Positions 33,982 through 43,796 of a stretch of DNA of 64,000 nucleotides are shown here, piece after piece. Source of the DNA: Secundilactobacillus hailunensis (GTDB taxonomy: Bacteria > Bacillota > Bacilli > Lactobacillales > Lactobacillaceae); the NCBI RefSeq assembly GCF_005405185.1, contig NZ_BJDO01000006.1, forward strand, positions 40,687 through 104,686. The letters run 5' to 3'. How positions within the stretch are numbered: position 1 is the stretch's first letter; every line of letters begins with the position of its first letter. The translations under genes were made by a program, and so were the position numbers. Under the pieces are notes generated by a model, which had not been told where the DNA came from, ran no database searches, and saw only the letters and a program-made list of their open reading frames with translations.

Positions 33982-34959
33982 ATGAATTATCGTACGCTTG
34001 GAAAAACTGGCTTTAACATTAGTGACGTTTCTTTAGGGACCTGGCAGCTTGGTGGCAAATGGGGTGACCCATTTGATATTGATGATGCAACTGCAACCTT
34101 GGAAGAAGCTTATGAACAAGGCGTCAACTTCTTTGATACTGCCGATGGTTATCAGGGGGGCAACAGTGAAAAAGCGGTTGGGGCGTTTGTTAAAACGCAT
34201 CCGGACGTTCACTTTACAACTAAGATTGGCCGCAAAGAAGAACCATTGAGCGCGGAACACTTTAACCCGGAACATCTCACCCGTTACGTGGACGAATCAT
34301 TGTCTAACATGGGTTTAGAGGCTTTGGATCTTGTGCTGCTCCACTGCCCGCCAATGTCGATCTATTACACACCGGAAACCTTCTTCACGTTGGATAAGCT
34401 GAAGAAAGCTGGCAAGATCAAGAACTACGGTGTCAGTGTTGAACGGGTCGAAGAAGCCATTAAAGCAATGGACTATGACGTTTCAGCTGTTGAAATTATC
34501 TTCAACATGTTCCGCCTGCGTCCTTCTAAGTTATTCTTTGATCTCGCCAAGAAAAACAACGTGGGGATCTTAGCCCGGGTACCACTAGCTAGTGGCCTAT
34601 TAACCGGTAAGTTCACTGCTGATACAAAATTTGGTAAGGACGATCAACGGACCACTAACCGAAATGGTGAACTCTTTGACAAGGGCGAAACCTTCTCTGG
34701 CGTGGACTATTTGACCGGTGTCAAAGCTGCCCAAGAATTGAAGCAGCGACTTGGTACGGATAATTTAGCCGCTATCGCACTGCGTTATATTTTGATGTTT
34801 GACGCCGTTACGGCTGCCATTCCTGGTGCTAGTTCACCTGAGCAAATTGAGCGTAACACGGTGGCCTCTGATCTGCCGGCTCTAAAGCCTGAACAAATGC
34901 AGGTCGTTCAAGATGTTTATGATCAATACATTAAGAACCCAGTTGATTATCTCTGGTAA
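33982..34959 (+). CDS. Aldo/keto reductase
   Basis: A 325-aa AKR. Motifs: LGTWQLGGKWG, NFFDTADGYQGGNSEKAVG (Asp, Tyr region), FTTKIGRK (Lys), LVLLHCPP (His) and IPGASSPEQIERN (NADP). The catalytic tetrad position normally Tyr reads DGYQGG, which keeps Tyr. The ATG at 33982 has GAAGGGA upstream; the frame extends eight codons further up without one. Controlled by a MerR-type promoter. Confidence 0.88.
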   Translation: MNYRTLGKTGFNISDVSLGTWQLGGKWGDPFDIDDATATLEEAYEQGVNFFDTADGYQGGNSEKAVGAFVKTHPDVHFTTKIGRKEEPLSAEHFNPEHLTRYVDESLSNMGLEALDLVLLHCPPMSIYYTPETFFTLDKLKKAGKIKNYGVSVERVEEAIKAMDYDVSAVEIIFNMFRLRPSKLFFDLAKKNNVGILARVPLASGLLTGKFTADTKFGKDDQRTTNRNGELFDKGETFSGVDYLTGVKAAQELKQRLGTDNLAAIALRYILMFDAVTAAIPGASSPEQIERNTVASDLPALKPEQMQVVQDVYDQYIKNPVDYLW

Positions 34960-34980
34960 TCAACGCTGTAATGGCAAACT

Positions 34981-35032
34981 AAAAGAAGTCTGAATAATCA
35001 GTCACTATTGATTGGTTATTTAGGCTTCTTTG
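34981..35032 (+). terminator. Terminator after the second AKR gene
   Basis: AAAGAAGTCTGAATAA pairs with TTATTTAGGCTTCTTT, with one mismatch. Confidence 0.8.
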
Positions 35033-35122
35033 TTTTGGTAGCAGCTAGCACATTAATAGTGCCGCCAGTAAATGGGAGAGGTTGAGATACTCTATTAGAA
35101 AGTGGTAAAGTGAAAGTGTAAA

Positions 35123-35204
35123 TTAAAGCGTTTCCAGTGCCTGATCTACAGGCTTTTATTTTGTAAAATACGGTGAGAATGGAGAAAATAGGAAGCGCTT
35201 AATT
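35123..35204 (+). promoter_or_regulatory. Two cre/LacI-type sites upstream of the alpha-galactosidase
   Basis: TTAAAGCGTTTCCA (35123-35136) and GGAAGCGCTTAATT (35191-35204). Both resemble CcpA or LacI-family operators; the second shares AAGCGCTTAAT with the lacL upstream region, suggesting common control. Confidence 0.55.
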
Positions 35205-35282
35205 TTATCTGTTTTACCTGACATTAGTTAATTGATTAAAGCTAATAATAGCAACTACATACATTGAAAGGGGTAACAAACA

Positions 35283-37508
35283 TTGGCAATTTACGTTGAC
35301 AAAACGCACCAAACATTTCATTTACAAACGGACCATACAAGTTATATTTTTCAGGTCTTGGCACACGGAATTTTAGGACAGGTCTACTATGGTAAGAAGA
35401 TTCGTGTCGAGCCTCAATATGATCATTTATTGAAGCGCGAATTGAAGACGGCGACCCCAGCTTATTCGCTGGATGAACCCGATTTTCAATTAGGGGCGAT
35501 CAGACAGGAGTATTCCGATACTGGCACTGGTGATTATCGCCGGCCGGCCTATCAAGTGACCCAGTCGAATGGCAGTCGCATTACGGACTTTAAGTATGAT
35601 CATTATGAGGTCGTATCTGGCAAGCAACGGTTAAAGGGGTTGCCTTCAACCTTTGATGATACTGAAGACGACGCTGAAACGCTGACTGTTCATTTGACGG
35701 ATGACTTGATTCAGCTGGAGCTGGAACTCAACTACACCGTTTTTCCGCATCAAGACGTGATCGTCCGCAGCACTAACTTTAAGAATCACGGCACTGAAAC
35801 GGTAACGTTAAATGCTGCTCACAGTGCGCAGTTAGATCTGCCAGATAAGCAGTATGATCTGGTGCAGTTTGCTGGCACTTGGGCCCGGGAACGTCATTTA
35901 GTTCGGACACCGCTGCGGGCTGGCATTCAAGCCATTGATTCTGTCCGAACAACGTCCAGTCACCAGGAAAATCCGTTCATGATGCTCGTTCGGCCCAACA
36001 CTACCGATGATGCAGGTGAAGCCTTTGGGTTTAACCTAGTGTATTCCGGCGACTTCTTAGACCAAGTTGAAGTTGATCAATGGAATACCAGCCGAGTATT
36101 AGTCGGTATCAATCCAGAAGAGTTTGAATGGCAATTAGCCCCAGACAAAGAATTTCAAACGCCAGAAGCAGTCATGACTTATACGGCGGATGGGATGAAT
36201 CAACTCAGCCAGCAGTTAGCCGCCTTTTATGAGGAACACTTAGTTAACGCTAAGTACAAGCACATGGAGCGGCCAATTCTAGTGAACAACTGGGAAGCCA
36301 CTTACTTTGATTTTACCGATAAAAAACTCATGCCGATCGTTAAACAGGCCAAAAAGCTTGGCATTGAGATGTTTGTTTTGGATGACGGCTGGTTCGGCCA
36401 CCGCAATGATGATAGATCGTCACTGGGGGACTGGTTTGCCGACCTCAAAAAGCTGCCAAATGGGATCAGTACCTTTGCCGATGAAGTTCACGACTTAGGC
36501 TTAAAGTTTGGCCTTTGGTTTGAACCAGAAATGATTTCTATCGATAGCAAATTGTATCAAAGGCACCCAGACTGGCTGATCCACACGCCTAAACGTCGCG
36601 CTACTCCAGAGCGGAACCAGTACGTCCTAGACTTTAGCCGACCAGAAGTGGTGGACTACATCTATAAAATGATGAGTAAGGTGATCAAAGAAACCAAGCT
36701 GGATTATATTAAATGGGATATGAACCGTTATATCACAGAAATGTACAGCACAGCCTTACCAGCCGACCGCCAGTTAGAGATGCCGCATCGCTATATTCTC
36801 GGTGTTTATAACCTCTATGCCCGTTTAACTCAAGCCTATCCAGATGTTCTGTTTGAATCCTGTGCATCCGGTGGTGGTCGCTTCGATCTTGGGATGATGT
36901 ATTACGCCCCTCAAGCCTGGGCTAGTGACGATACGGATGCTGCCGAACGAATGAAGGTTCAATTCGGGACCAGCTATGGTTACCCGCAGTCTATGATGGG
37001 GGCACACGTTTCCGCTGTGCCTAACGAACAAACAGGCCGAATCACACCACTGGAAACCCGGGCGAACGTTGCCTTTTATGGTGCCTTTGGTTATGAACTA
37101 GATATTTCCAAGATGTCGGATGCAGAAAAGGCTGCCGTTAAAAAGCAGGTCGCCTTTTACAAGCAGCACCGTGCTTTGTACCAGTTTGGTAAATTATATC
37201 GGCTGGACAGTCCGTTTGCTGGTGATGGCAACGTCATGAGCTGGGTCGTGGTCGATGATAACCAAGACCACGCCATTGCCACTCGGTATCAACTGCTGAA
37301 TCATCCCAACGCACCGTACGAACGGCTTTATTTGCGGGGATTAGATCCCGACAAACAGTATCGCGTTAATGACAGTGACGAAACCTATTACGGCGATGAA
37401 TTGATGAACGCCGGTTTATTTATTGGCAGTGAGTTTGACGAGGATGCGGATGTTAAACAGTCCGTAGATTTCAGCTCACGTCGGTTTATGATTGATGTTG
37501 CTAAATAA
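35283..37508 (+). CDS. Alpha-galactosidase (GH36)
   Basis: A 741-aa GH36 enzyme releasing terminal alpha-galactose from melibiose or raffinose-type sugars. The N-terminal beta domain (residues 1-320) includes RPAYQVTQSNGSRITDFKY; the barrel shows FVLDDGWFGHRNDD, GLWFEPEMIS, the nucleophile KWDMNRYITE, ESCASGGGRFD and the acid/base region WASDDTDAAERM. Full length for the family. TTG start at 35283, 8 nt after GAAAGGGG. Monocistronic with cre-like sites; together with LacLM it provides galactoside use. No dedicated galactoside permease is adjacent. Confidence 0.95.
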   Translation: MAIYVDKTHQTFHLQTDHTSYIFQVLAHGILGQVYYGKKIRVEPQYDHLLKRELKTATPAYSLDEPDFQLGAIRQEYSDTGTGDYRRPAYQVTQSNGSRITDFKYDHYEVVSGKQRLKGLPSTFDDTEDDAETLTVHLTDDLIQLELELNYTVFPHQDVIVRSTNFKNHGTETVTLNAAHSAQLDLPDKQYDLVQFAGTWARERHLVRTPLRAGIQAIDSVRTTSSHQENPFMMLVRPNTTDDAGEAFGFNLVYSGDFLDQVEVDQWNTSRVLVGINPEEFEWQLAPDKEFQTPEAVMTYTADGMNQLSQQLAAFYEEHLVNAKYKHMERPILVNNWEATYFDFTDKKLMPIVKQAKKLGIEMFVLDDGWFGHRNDDRSSLGDWFADLKKLPNGISTFADEVHDLGLKFGLWFEPEMISIDSKLYQRHPDWLIHTPKRRATPERNQYVLDFSRPEVVDYIYKMMSKVIKETKLDYIKWDMNRYITEMYSTALPADRQLEMPHRYILGVYNLYARLTQAYPDVLFESCASGGGRFDLGMMYYAPQAWASDDTDAAERMKVQFGTSYGYPQSMMGAHVSAVPNEQTGRITPLETRANVAFYGAFGYELDISKMSDAEKAAVKKQVAFYKQHRALYQFGKLYRLDSPFAGDGNVMSWVVVDDNQDHAIATRYQLLNHPNAPYERLYLRGLDPDKQYRVNDSDETYYGDELMNAGLFIGSEFDEDADVKQSVDFSSRRFMIDVAK

Positions 37509-37519
37509 TTTGAGTATAG

Positions 37520-37565
37520 AAAAGTCCGCTTGTCAGTCGTATTGACTGATAAGCGGACTTTTTTG
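37520..37565. terminator. Bidirectional terminator
   Basis: AAAGTCCGCTTGTCAGT pairs with ACTGATAAGCGGACTTT, then TTTT; it lies between convergent genes. Confidence 0.92.
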
Positions 37566-37579
37566 ATTGCTTTAAAGCA

Positions 37580-38590
37580 TTAAGCCCAATCAATTGAACC
37601 TTGTTTGCTTAAAATATCATCAATAGTCTTTAGTTCTTCATCGGAGAAGTCCAGATGATCCAGTGCTTTGACGTTGTCGACTAACTGTTGCGGCCGACTA
37701 GCACCGACTAAGACGCTGGCTAGTTCGGGTTTACGCAAGTTCCAGGCTAAGGCCATTTCCGCTAAAGTCTGGTGGCGCGATTGTGCGACTTCGTTCAGTG
37801 CTTTGACGGTCTTTAAGGTTTCTTCAACTTGTTTGGGTTCCAAGAAAGGACTGGTAGACTTAGCTGCCCGTGAATTCTTAGGGATCCCGTTCAGGTATTT
37901 ATTTGTCAACAGGCCTTGGCAAAGTGAACTGAAACCAGCCGCTGCTTTATGGTACTTTTTCAAAACGGGGAAGAGGTCTTTTTCAACGCCCCGGTTGAAC
38001 ATGTTATAGCGTGGCTGATGAACGATAAACGGCGTGTGCATATCCTCAAAGCATTTGATAATCGCTTCCGTTTGGGCACCGCTGTAGTTGGAAATACCAA
38101 CGTACAGCGTTTTACCTTCACGTACCAGACTATCCAGTGCTTGGGCGGTTTCATACACGTTGGTTTCCGGGTCAGCACGGTGGCTGTAGAAAATGTCCAC
38201 GTAGTCTAGGCCCATGCGCCTGAGACTTTGATCAGCACTAGCAATGATCGACTTGCGCGAGCCCCAGTTGCCGTAAGGACCATCCCACATTTCGTAACCG
38301 GCTTTGCTGGCAATCACCATTTCGTCACGATAAGGTTTCATATCCGTAGCCATGATCCGGCCGAAGTTTTCTTCGGCGCTGCCGGGTTCGGGACCGTAAT
38401 TATTGGCTAAGTCAAAATAGGTGATGCCCAGATCAAACGCCTGGTGAACAATGGCACGTTGATTTTCATAAGCATCGACACTGCCAAAGTTGTGCCAGAG
38501 GCCTAAACCGATGGCGGAGAGCTTTAAACCACTGTCGCCAAGCCGGTTATAGACCATGTTGTCATAACGTTTGGGATTTGCTTCATACAT
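37580..38590 (-). CDS. Aldo/keto reductase, L-glyceraldehyde-3-phosphate reductase-like
   Basis: A 336-aa AKR of the YghZ/AKR14 type. Motifs: YNRLGDSGLKLSAIGLGLWHNFG, FDLANNYGPEPGSAEENFGR (Asp, Tyr), IASKAGYEMWDGPYGNWGSRK (Lys), FYSHRADPETN (His) and SVLVGASRPQQLVDN. The YGPxPGSAEE and YGNWGSRK blocks are characteristic of that subgroup. Of several near-by ATGs, 38590 is chosen, 6 nt after AGGAGGA; the one at 38596 touches the SD. Confidence 0.88.
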   Translation of the reverse strand: MYEANPKRYDNMVYNRLGDSGLKLSAIGLGLWHNFGSVDAYENQRAIVHQAFDLGITYFDLANNYGPEPGSAEENFGRIMATDMKPYRDEMVIASKAGYEMWDGPYGNWGSRKSIIASADQSLRRMGLDYVDIFYSHRADPETNVYETAQALDSLVREGKTLYVGISNYSGAQTEAIIKCFEDMHTPFIVHQPRYNMFNRGVEKDLFPVLKKYHKAAAGFSSLCQGLLTNKYLNGIPKNSRAAKSTSPFLEPKQVEETLKTVKALNEVAQSRHQTLAEMALAWNLRKPELASVLVGASRPQQLVDNVKALDHLDFSDEELKTIDDILSKQGSIDWA

Positions 38591-38854
38591 GTACATTCCT
38601 CCTAATTTAAATGAGTAACCGATTACATTATAACGCATTTTTAAATCAGCATTAACAGTTAGCTCAAAGCTATAAAGCCCGTTAAATCAGTTCTTGACAC
38701 GATTATGGCGAATAATTCCATTGGTGAAAAGATGAAGGATGAGAAGAACGACAGGGGACTTAGATATGCAGTTGGCGTTGCAAGAGACCCTGCCAACCGT
38801 TTAAATGAGCCGTGGACCGGTCCGAGGTTCACTTATACTTCAATTACTATTAAA

Positions 38855-38883
38855 TTGACACATTTCTGTAATATTAGTATACT
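38855..38883 (+). promoter_or_regulatory. Promoter of the DUF975 gene
   Basis: TTGACA, 17-nt spacer, TATACT: near-consensus. Upstream (38639-38854) there is a GTTGGC..GCCAAC hairpin at about 38772-38798 and a GGACCGGTCC palindrome; I see no gene there. Confidence 0.75.
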
Positions 38884-38938
38884 CATTTTGGAGTGTTCGG
38901 TTTGCACGACGAACCAATTTGAGAGGAGAATTTTCATT

Positions 38939-39736
38939 ATGGAAGAGGAAACAATGGCAAGTCGGCGTCGTCAATTTAAAAGCGACGCACGGGGGTTCTT
39001 AGATAAAAACTTTAGTTTCTATTTGCTGTTATTTTTACCGATTTATATTCTTGGCCTGGCCGTTGGTTTTGGCAACGTGGCTTTCAATAGTGGCAATAAT
39101 CTTGGTGGCGGTGACTGGCTGAGCTTACTCAGTATCGTGACATCATTATTGATGGCTGGTGTTTCGTTTGTGATGATCGATCTGCAGCGGGGTGTGGGTG
39201 ATTTTTCAGCACCGGTCAGCAAGTCGTTTACGATCTTTAACCGTGGCGCTTATTTTCTGGGGTCACTAGCTTTGATTGTTCTGGTGGGGATATTTACCTT
39301 TCTGTGGAGCCTGTTACTGATCGTTCCAGGGATTATTAAGTCGTTGGCTTATTCTCAGGCGATTTTTATCTATCGTGATTATTTGGACCAAGGCAAGAAA
39401 ATCGGCTTTTTAGAAGCCATTACCTTGAGTCGTAAAATGATGGACGGCCACAAATGGGAATACTTCGTTATGGGGTTAAGCTTTATTGGCTGGGGTTTCG
39501 CATGCATCATTATCATTCCAATCATCTGGGTCTATCCCTACATGCACCAGACTTACGCCAACTTTTATGTCAAATTGGCTGCGGAAGGTGCCCAAACTGA
39601 TGATGAGAAAACTGAGGGGCCAACGGTAGTTAATCCAACTGAAGATGGCAGTCAGAATTCTGATTCAGCACCAACTGAAACGTTCTATCCAGATTCAAAG
39701 TCACACGGAGACACTGATTCTCGTGATGATCAATAA
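38939..39736 (+). CDS. DUF975 family membrane protein
   Basis: A 265-aa polytopic protein with about five to six helices. The YLLLFLPIYILGLAVGFG segment, the GVSFVMIDLQRG block and SLLLIVPGIIKSLAYSQAIFIYRD are DUF975 features. The C-terminal 50 residues are acidic and disordered (TDDEKTEGPTVVN). The ATG at 38939 with GAGAGGAG is preferred: the longer upstream frame crosses the near-consensus promoter and would not be in the transcript. Function unknown. Confidence 0.82.
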   Translation: MEEETMASRRRQFKSDARGFLDKNFSFYLLLFLPIYILGLAVGFGNVAFNSGNNLGGGDWLSLLSIVTSLLMAGVSFVMIDLQRGVGDFSAPVSKSFTIFNRGAYFLGSLALIVLVGIFTFLWSLLLIVPGIIKSLAYSQAIFIYRDYLDQGKKIGFLEAITLSRKMMDGHKWEYFVMGLSFIGWGFACIIIIPIIWVYPYMHQTYANFYVKLAAEGAQTDDEKTEGPTVVNPTEDGSQNSDSAPTETFYPDSKSHGDTDSRDDQ

Positions 39737-39752
39737 ACGAAACATTAATGGG

Positions 39753-39775
39753 GGTGCCAGTTCGGCGCCTTTTTT
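39753..39775 (+). terminator. Terminator after the DUF975 gene
   Basis: GGTGCC / GGCGCC stem followed by six T residues. Confidence 0.8.
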
Positions 39776-39833
39776 GGTTTAGTGAAGTGCTAAAATATAA
39801 GTATGGTCTTAAATACATATTGAGGATGGTCCA

Positions 39834-41057
39834 ATGTCAAATGTGAAAAAAATGCCGCAGTGGCAAAAAAACCTTTACGCGCTGTGGTTGGGTAACTTTA
39901 TTACGGGTGCGGGCTCCAGTATGAGCCTGCCGTTTTTACCACTGTTTATCAGTGAGATGGGTAATTTTCCCAAGTGGCAATTAACCTTGTATGCCGGCCT
40001 GGCGTTTTCCGGCACGTTTTTCAGTCAAGCAATCGTGTCGCCATTTTGGGGTAAACTCGCCGATAAGACTGGCCGTAAACCGATGCTGATGCGAGCAGCT
40101 ATCGGGATGACGGTGACGGCAACCTTAACTGGGTTTTCGCCCAACGTTTGGACGTTGATTACGTTACGTGTCATCCAAGGCGGCTTTTCTGGCTACATTA
40201 ATAATGCTTATGCTTTAATGGCCAGTGAGGTGCCGGCCCATAAGAGCGGTCAAACCATGGGGACACTGACTACCGGGAGCGTCGGCGGTATGCTGATAGG
40301 TCCCATCATTGGGGGCTACATCGCGGGACTCTTTGGTTACCGGATCCCGTTCTTTATCTTTGGTGGTATGATGCTGATTGCTTCATTCACGACGCTTTAT
40401 TTTGTCAAAGAAGACTTTCATCCGCTGGACAACCCGAAGTACGCAGAGCGCAGTGCCTTTACCGGTATCAAGCACGTGCGGGTGGTGTGGGCGATGATCC
40501 TATCATCCATGCTGATTCAAGCTGCAACGACTTCTATTAACCCGATTATCAGTTTGTTTGTGAAGGAATTGATGCATAGTCACGGTAACGTCGCCATGGT
40601 CAGTGGTGTGATTGCTGCTTTACCAGGAATCGCCACGTTAATGGCAGCGCCACGGTTAGGTGCGTTAGGCGATCATATTGGACCACGTAAAGTGCTGGTT
40701 GCCGGGCTGATTTTTTGTGCAGCCATGTTTTTACCGATGTTTTTTGTCCACAGTGTGTGGAGCCTTGGGGTCTTCCGGTTCTTAGTCGGTATCTCAGACG
40801 CCGCTTTGCTGCCGATCACCCAAACAGTCATGACCTTGGCCACGCCTAAGGAGTCCATTAGTCGAATCTTTAGTTACAACCAATCGGCTCAAGCGATTGG
40901 TTCAGTGATTGGCCCCATGTTGGCTGCTGGGGTTGCCGGTGTTTTAGATTACCGGTACGTCTTTTTAATGACAACTGGTCTAGTCCTTATTAACTTAGGC
41001 ATTGTAGTCTGGGCCTATAGGGCGGATTATAAAACGGTTAGTAAAGCCCAGAAATAA
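39834..41057 (+). CDS. MFS transporter, multidrug efflux type
   Basis: A 407-aa 12-helix major facilitator. The motif-A region GKLADKTGRKPMLMRAA follows helix 2 and the motif-C-like GMLIGPIIGGYIAGLFG is in helix 5, the mark of antiporter-type drug exporters (MdtG/PmrA-like). A second A-like copy (APRLGALGDHIGPRKVLVAG) opens the second half. The TetR gene 100 bp downstream may regulate it. SD GAGGATGG. Confidence 0.85.
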   Translation: MSNVKKMPQWQKNLYALWLGNFITGAGSSMSLPFLPLFISEMGNFPKWQLTLYAGLAFSGTFFSQAIVSPFWGKLADKTGRKPMLMRAAIGMTVTATLTGFSPNVWTLITLRVIQGGFSGYINNAYALMASEVPAHKSGQTMGTLTTGSVGGMLIGPIIGGYIAGLFGYRIPFFIFGGMMLIASFTTLYFVKEDFHPLDNPKYAERSAFTGIKHVRVVWAMILSSMLIQAATTSINPIISLFVKELMHSHGNVAMVSGVIAALPGIATLMAAPRLGALGDHIGPRKVLVAGLIFCAAMFLPMFFVHSVWSLGVFRFLVGISDAALLPITQTVMTLATPKESISRIFSYNQSAQAIGSVIGPMLAAGVAGVLDYRYVFLMTTGLVLINLGIVVWAYRADYKTVSKAQK

Positions 41058-41155
41058 GGGCTTTTTGCTTGAATAACGGTGCTGAAATGAGTACAATTCT
41101 TCTAGAATTGTTTGATTATGACAATCAATATTAAGAGAGAATTGGAGAATTGACT

Positions 41156-41698
41156 ATGGGTAAAGCACAAGAGAGAACCCGGCGCCAAATTTTAAGTGCC
41201 TTTTTAGAGCTACTGAGCGAAAAACCGTACGATATGATCAGTGTGTCAGAGATTGCAGCAGCAAGTTTTATCACTCGCAGTACGTTTTACCGCTACTTTG
41301 ACGATAAAAAAAGTTTGTTAATGGCGGAAATTGAGGATACCGTTCAAAAGCAGGCACCAGATCAGCCGTTACTGGTGCAGTTCGTAGAATACGTCGAAGC
41401 CTACTGGCCGGTTTTGCGCAACCTGACGCCGACCCGGCAGAGCCGGTCTGATCTGCATGAGATCTTAAATCAGATCCTCTGGGAACTGATCCATCGACGG
41501 GTGGTGACTGGTCCTCAAGACGATCCAGTCATCGCAACGGTTCAGAAATCACACAATAAAACCATTATGATCAGTGCCATTGAAGGGATGCTGATGGGCA
41601 TCTTGGAGCGTTACGTAGTTGAAGGCACAGCCAAAATTAATCATGAGCAGTTAGAAACGGCCATTCAGGAAATCGAAAGTCTCTTTCAGCAGCATTAG
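41156..41698 (+). CDS. TetR/AcrR family regulator
   Basis: A 180-aa regulator. The N-terminal TetR helix-turn-helix is clear: RRQILSAFLELLSEKPYDMISVSEIAAASFITRSTFYRYFDDKKSLL. The C-terminal ligand domain is variable. The ATG at 41156 is 7 nt after GGAGA. Lies just after the MFS exporter on the same strand, with a TCTAGAATTGTT-like half-dyad in between (about 41101-41112); regulation of the exporter is inferred from position. Confidence 0.85.
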   Translation: MGKAQERTRRQILSAFLELLSEKPYDMISVSEIAAASFITRSTFYRYFDDKKSLLMAEIEDTVQKQAPDQPLLVQFVEYVEAYWPVLRNLTPTRQSRSDLHEILNQILWELIHRRVVTGPQDDPVIATVQKSHNKTIMISAIEGMLMGILERYVVEGTAKINHEQLETAIQEIESLFQQH

Positions 41699-41755
41699 TT
41701 AGCAGGCTGGTTTTTATCGAGAATTCAAGGCAGTAAACTTTTATATTAAACACTT

Positions 41756-41786
41756 AACCGTACAGTTTAACTGTACGGTTATTTTG
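41756..41786 (+). terminator. Terminator after the TetR gene
   Basis: AACCGTACAG pairs with CTGTACGGTT with loop TTTAA; weak T tract (ATTTTG). Confidence 0.75.
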
Positions 41787-41874
41787 TAGCATTTATGAGG
41801 GACAAATTAAAAAATGCACAAAGTTTGCTTTATTTTAGCATATCCATATACACGCTGTTTGCGACATGATATTA

Positions 41875-41888
41875 TGGAAACGGTTACA
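41875..41888 (+). promoter_or_regulatory. cre site upstream of deoC
   Basis: TGGAAACGGTTACA matches the CcpA consensus TGNAANCGNTTNCA in full. It lies at the promoter (TATTAT just upstream), 45 bp before the deoC start, so catabolite repression is likely. Confidence 0.8.
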
Positions 41889-41931
41889 AATTACTAATTA
41901 CACTTTATATTTGAAAGAAGGAGAATCGATT

Positions 41932-42582
41932 ATGAAATTAGCCAAGTACATCGACCACACCATTTTAAACGCGGACGCCACTGAGGCGGAAGTCGATAAA
42001 GTCATTGCAGAAGCAATCAAATATGATTTCGCTTCGGTCTGCATCAATCCATATTGGGTGAAGCACACTGCTGCTGGGTTGAAAAATACCGACGTGAATA
42101 CTTGTACGGTTATTGGGTTCCCTCTAGGAGCCACTTCCACTGAAAGCAAGGTCTTTGAAGCCCAGCAGGCAATCAAGGACGGCGCTGATGAGTTGGATAT
42201 GGTGATCAATGTCGGTGAACTCAAGGCGAACCATAATGATGCTGTTTTAGCAGATATTAAAGCGTTAGCGGATGCGGTTCATGCAGAACATAAACTGCTT
42301 AAAGTGATTATTGAGACCGCACTGTTGACCCATGACGAAAAAGTTCGTGCCTGTCAGTTAGCAGAAAAAGCCGGTGCCGACTTTGTGAAGACCTCAACTG
42401 GTTTCTCAACGGCTGGTGCCAAGGTAGAAGATATCAAATTAATGCATGAAACAGTGGGTGACCGGTTAGGCATCAAAGCTTCTGGTGGCATCCACTCTAA
42501 AGCGGAAGCAGAAGCAATGATCGACGCGGGTGCTACTCGAATCGGTGCCAGTGCCAGTGTCAAGATCGTGACGGAAGATTAA
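41932..42582 (+). CDS. deoC: Deoxyribose-phosphate aldolase
   Basis: A 216-aa class I aldolase splitting 2-deoxyribose-5-phosphate into glyceraldehyde-3-phosphate and acetaldehyde. Catalytic Lys residues are in [11 protein letters not shown] and [14 protein letters not shown]; the start [11 protein letters not shown] is typical. The ATG at 41932 has GAAGGAGAA. First gene of deoC-deoB-deoD-pdp, the nucleoside salvage pathway feeding central metabolism. Confidence 0.96.
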   Translation: MKLAKYIDHTILNADATEAEVDKVIAEAIKYDFASVCINPYWVKHTAAGLKNTDVNTCTVIGFPLGATSTESKVFEAQQAIKDGADELDMVINVGELKANHNDAVLADIKALADAVHAEHKLLKVIIETALLTHDEKVRACQLAEKAGADFVKTSTGFSTAGAKVEDIKLMHETVGDRLGIKASGGIHSKAEAEAMIDAGATRIGASASVKIVTED

Positions 42583-42594
42583 GGAGGGGCGGTT

Positions 42595-43785
42595 ATGACT
42601 TTTAAACGGATATTTGGGATCGTTATTGACTCCGTGGGAATCGGTGAAGCCAGCGATGCTAATAAATTTGATGATGTGGGCGCAGATACGTTAGGCCACA
42701 TCGGTGAATTTTACAAGGGTCAACTAAACCTGCCTAATCTAGCCAAAATGGGCTTATCAAACATTCGCCCGGATAATCCGATCGAGGGTGTTGCCCTAGC
42801 TGAAGCACCAATTGGTTTCTTTGGTAAAATGCATGAAGTGTCCGTTGGTAAGGACAGTATGGACGGCCACTGGGAAATGATGGGCCTGCCGGTGACGGAA
42901 CCACTGGGGTTCTTTCCGCAGGGCTTTCCTGCCGAATTGATCAAACAAATTGAGGACTTTAGCGGCCGACATGTGATCGTCAACAAGCCTTATTCAGGGA
43001 CCGATGTGATTCATGATTACGGTGAACATCAGCTGGAAACCGGCGATCTGATCGTCTATACGTCTGGGGATTCAGTGCTGCAGATTGCGGCGCACACGGA
43101 CGTTATTCCGTTGAAGGAACTCTATAAGATTTGTGAATATGCCCGCTCAATTACTATCGATAAACCTTATCGAATTGGCCGGATCATTGCGCGGCCATAT
43201 GTTGGGCCAGATAAAGATCACTTCACCCGGACGTCCGATCGGCACGACTTTACGTTAGCGCCAACTGGCGAAACGGACCTCGACCGGTTGAAGAACGCTG
43301 GGTTAGACGTTTTAGCAGTGGGTAAAATTAACGATATTTTCTCTGGTCAAGGCATCACTAAAGGTGTGCATACCACGAGTAATGCGGATGGGATGGACCA
43401 GACCTTAGCGAACGCTGAAAAGGACTTTACCGGGTTTAGTTTTACCAATCTGGTTGATTTTGACGCTATGTATGGTCACCGGCGTAATCCTGAAGGCTAT
43501 GGTCAGGCGTTAATGGCCTTTGATAAACAGCTTGGTGATTTACTAGCCACGCTGCAGGATGGCGATCTATTGATGATCACTGCCGATCACGGGAATGACC
43601 CGACCTATAAGGGGACGGACCATACTCGTGAATACGTTCCGCTGCTGGCCTATTCACCAAGTCTTAAACAGAGCGGTTCACTGGGAATTCGCCGCACCTA
43701 CGCTGATTTTGGTGCCACGGTGTTGGATAATTTCAACGTTGGTGGTAACCCAACAGGGACTTCATTCTTAGAGACATTGAAATAG
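42595..43785 (+). CDS. deoB: Phosphopentomutase
   Basis: A 396-aa alkaline-phosphatase-fold mutase interconverting (deoxy)ribose-1- and -5-phosphate. Metal and catalytic residues are visible in [26 protein letters not shown] (phospho-Thr position replaced by the DSMDGHWE block normal for DeoB), [32 protein letters not shown], 12-bp gap to deoC. Confidence 0.96.
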   Translation: MTFKRIFGIVIDSVGIGEASDANKFDDVGADTLGHIGEFYKGQLNLPNLAKMGLSNIRPDNPIEGVALAEAPIGFFGKMHEVSVGKDSMDGHWEMMGLPVTEPLGFFPQGFPAELIKQIEDFSGRHVIVNKPYSGTDVIHDYGEHQLETGDLIVYTSGDSVLQIAAHTDVIPLKELYKICEYARSITIDKPYRIGRIIARPYVGPDKDHFTRTSDRHDFTLAPTGETDLDRLKNAGLDVLAVGKINDIFSGQGITKGVHTTSNADGMDQTLANAEKDFTGFSFTNLVDFDAMYGHRRNPEGYGQALMAFDKQLGDLLATLQDGDLLMITADHGNDPTYKGTDHTREYVPLLAYSPSLKQSGSLGIRRTYADFGATVLDNFNVGGNPTGTSFLETLK

Positions 43786-43796
43786 GAGGGATCAAT

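Noticed and set aside
38705..38938. 78-codon N-terminal extension of the DUF975 frame
   Set aside because: The extension spans a near-consensus promoter (38855-38883), and a good SD precedes the internal ATG at 38939.
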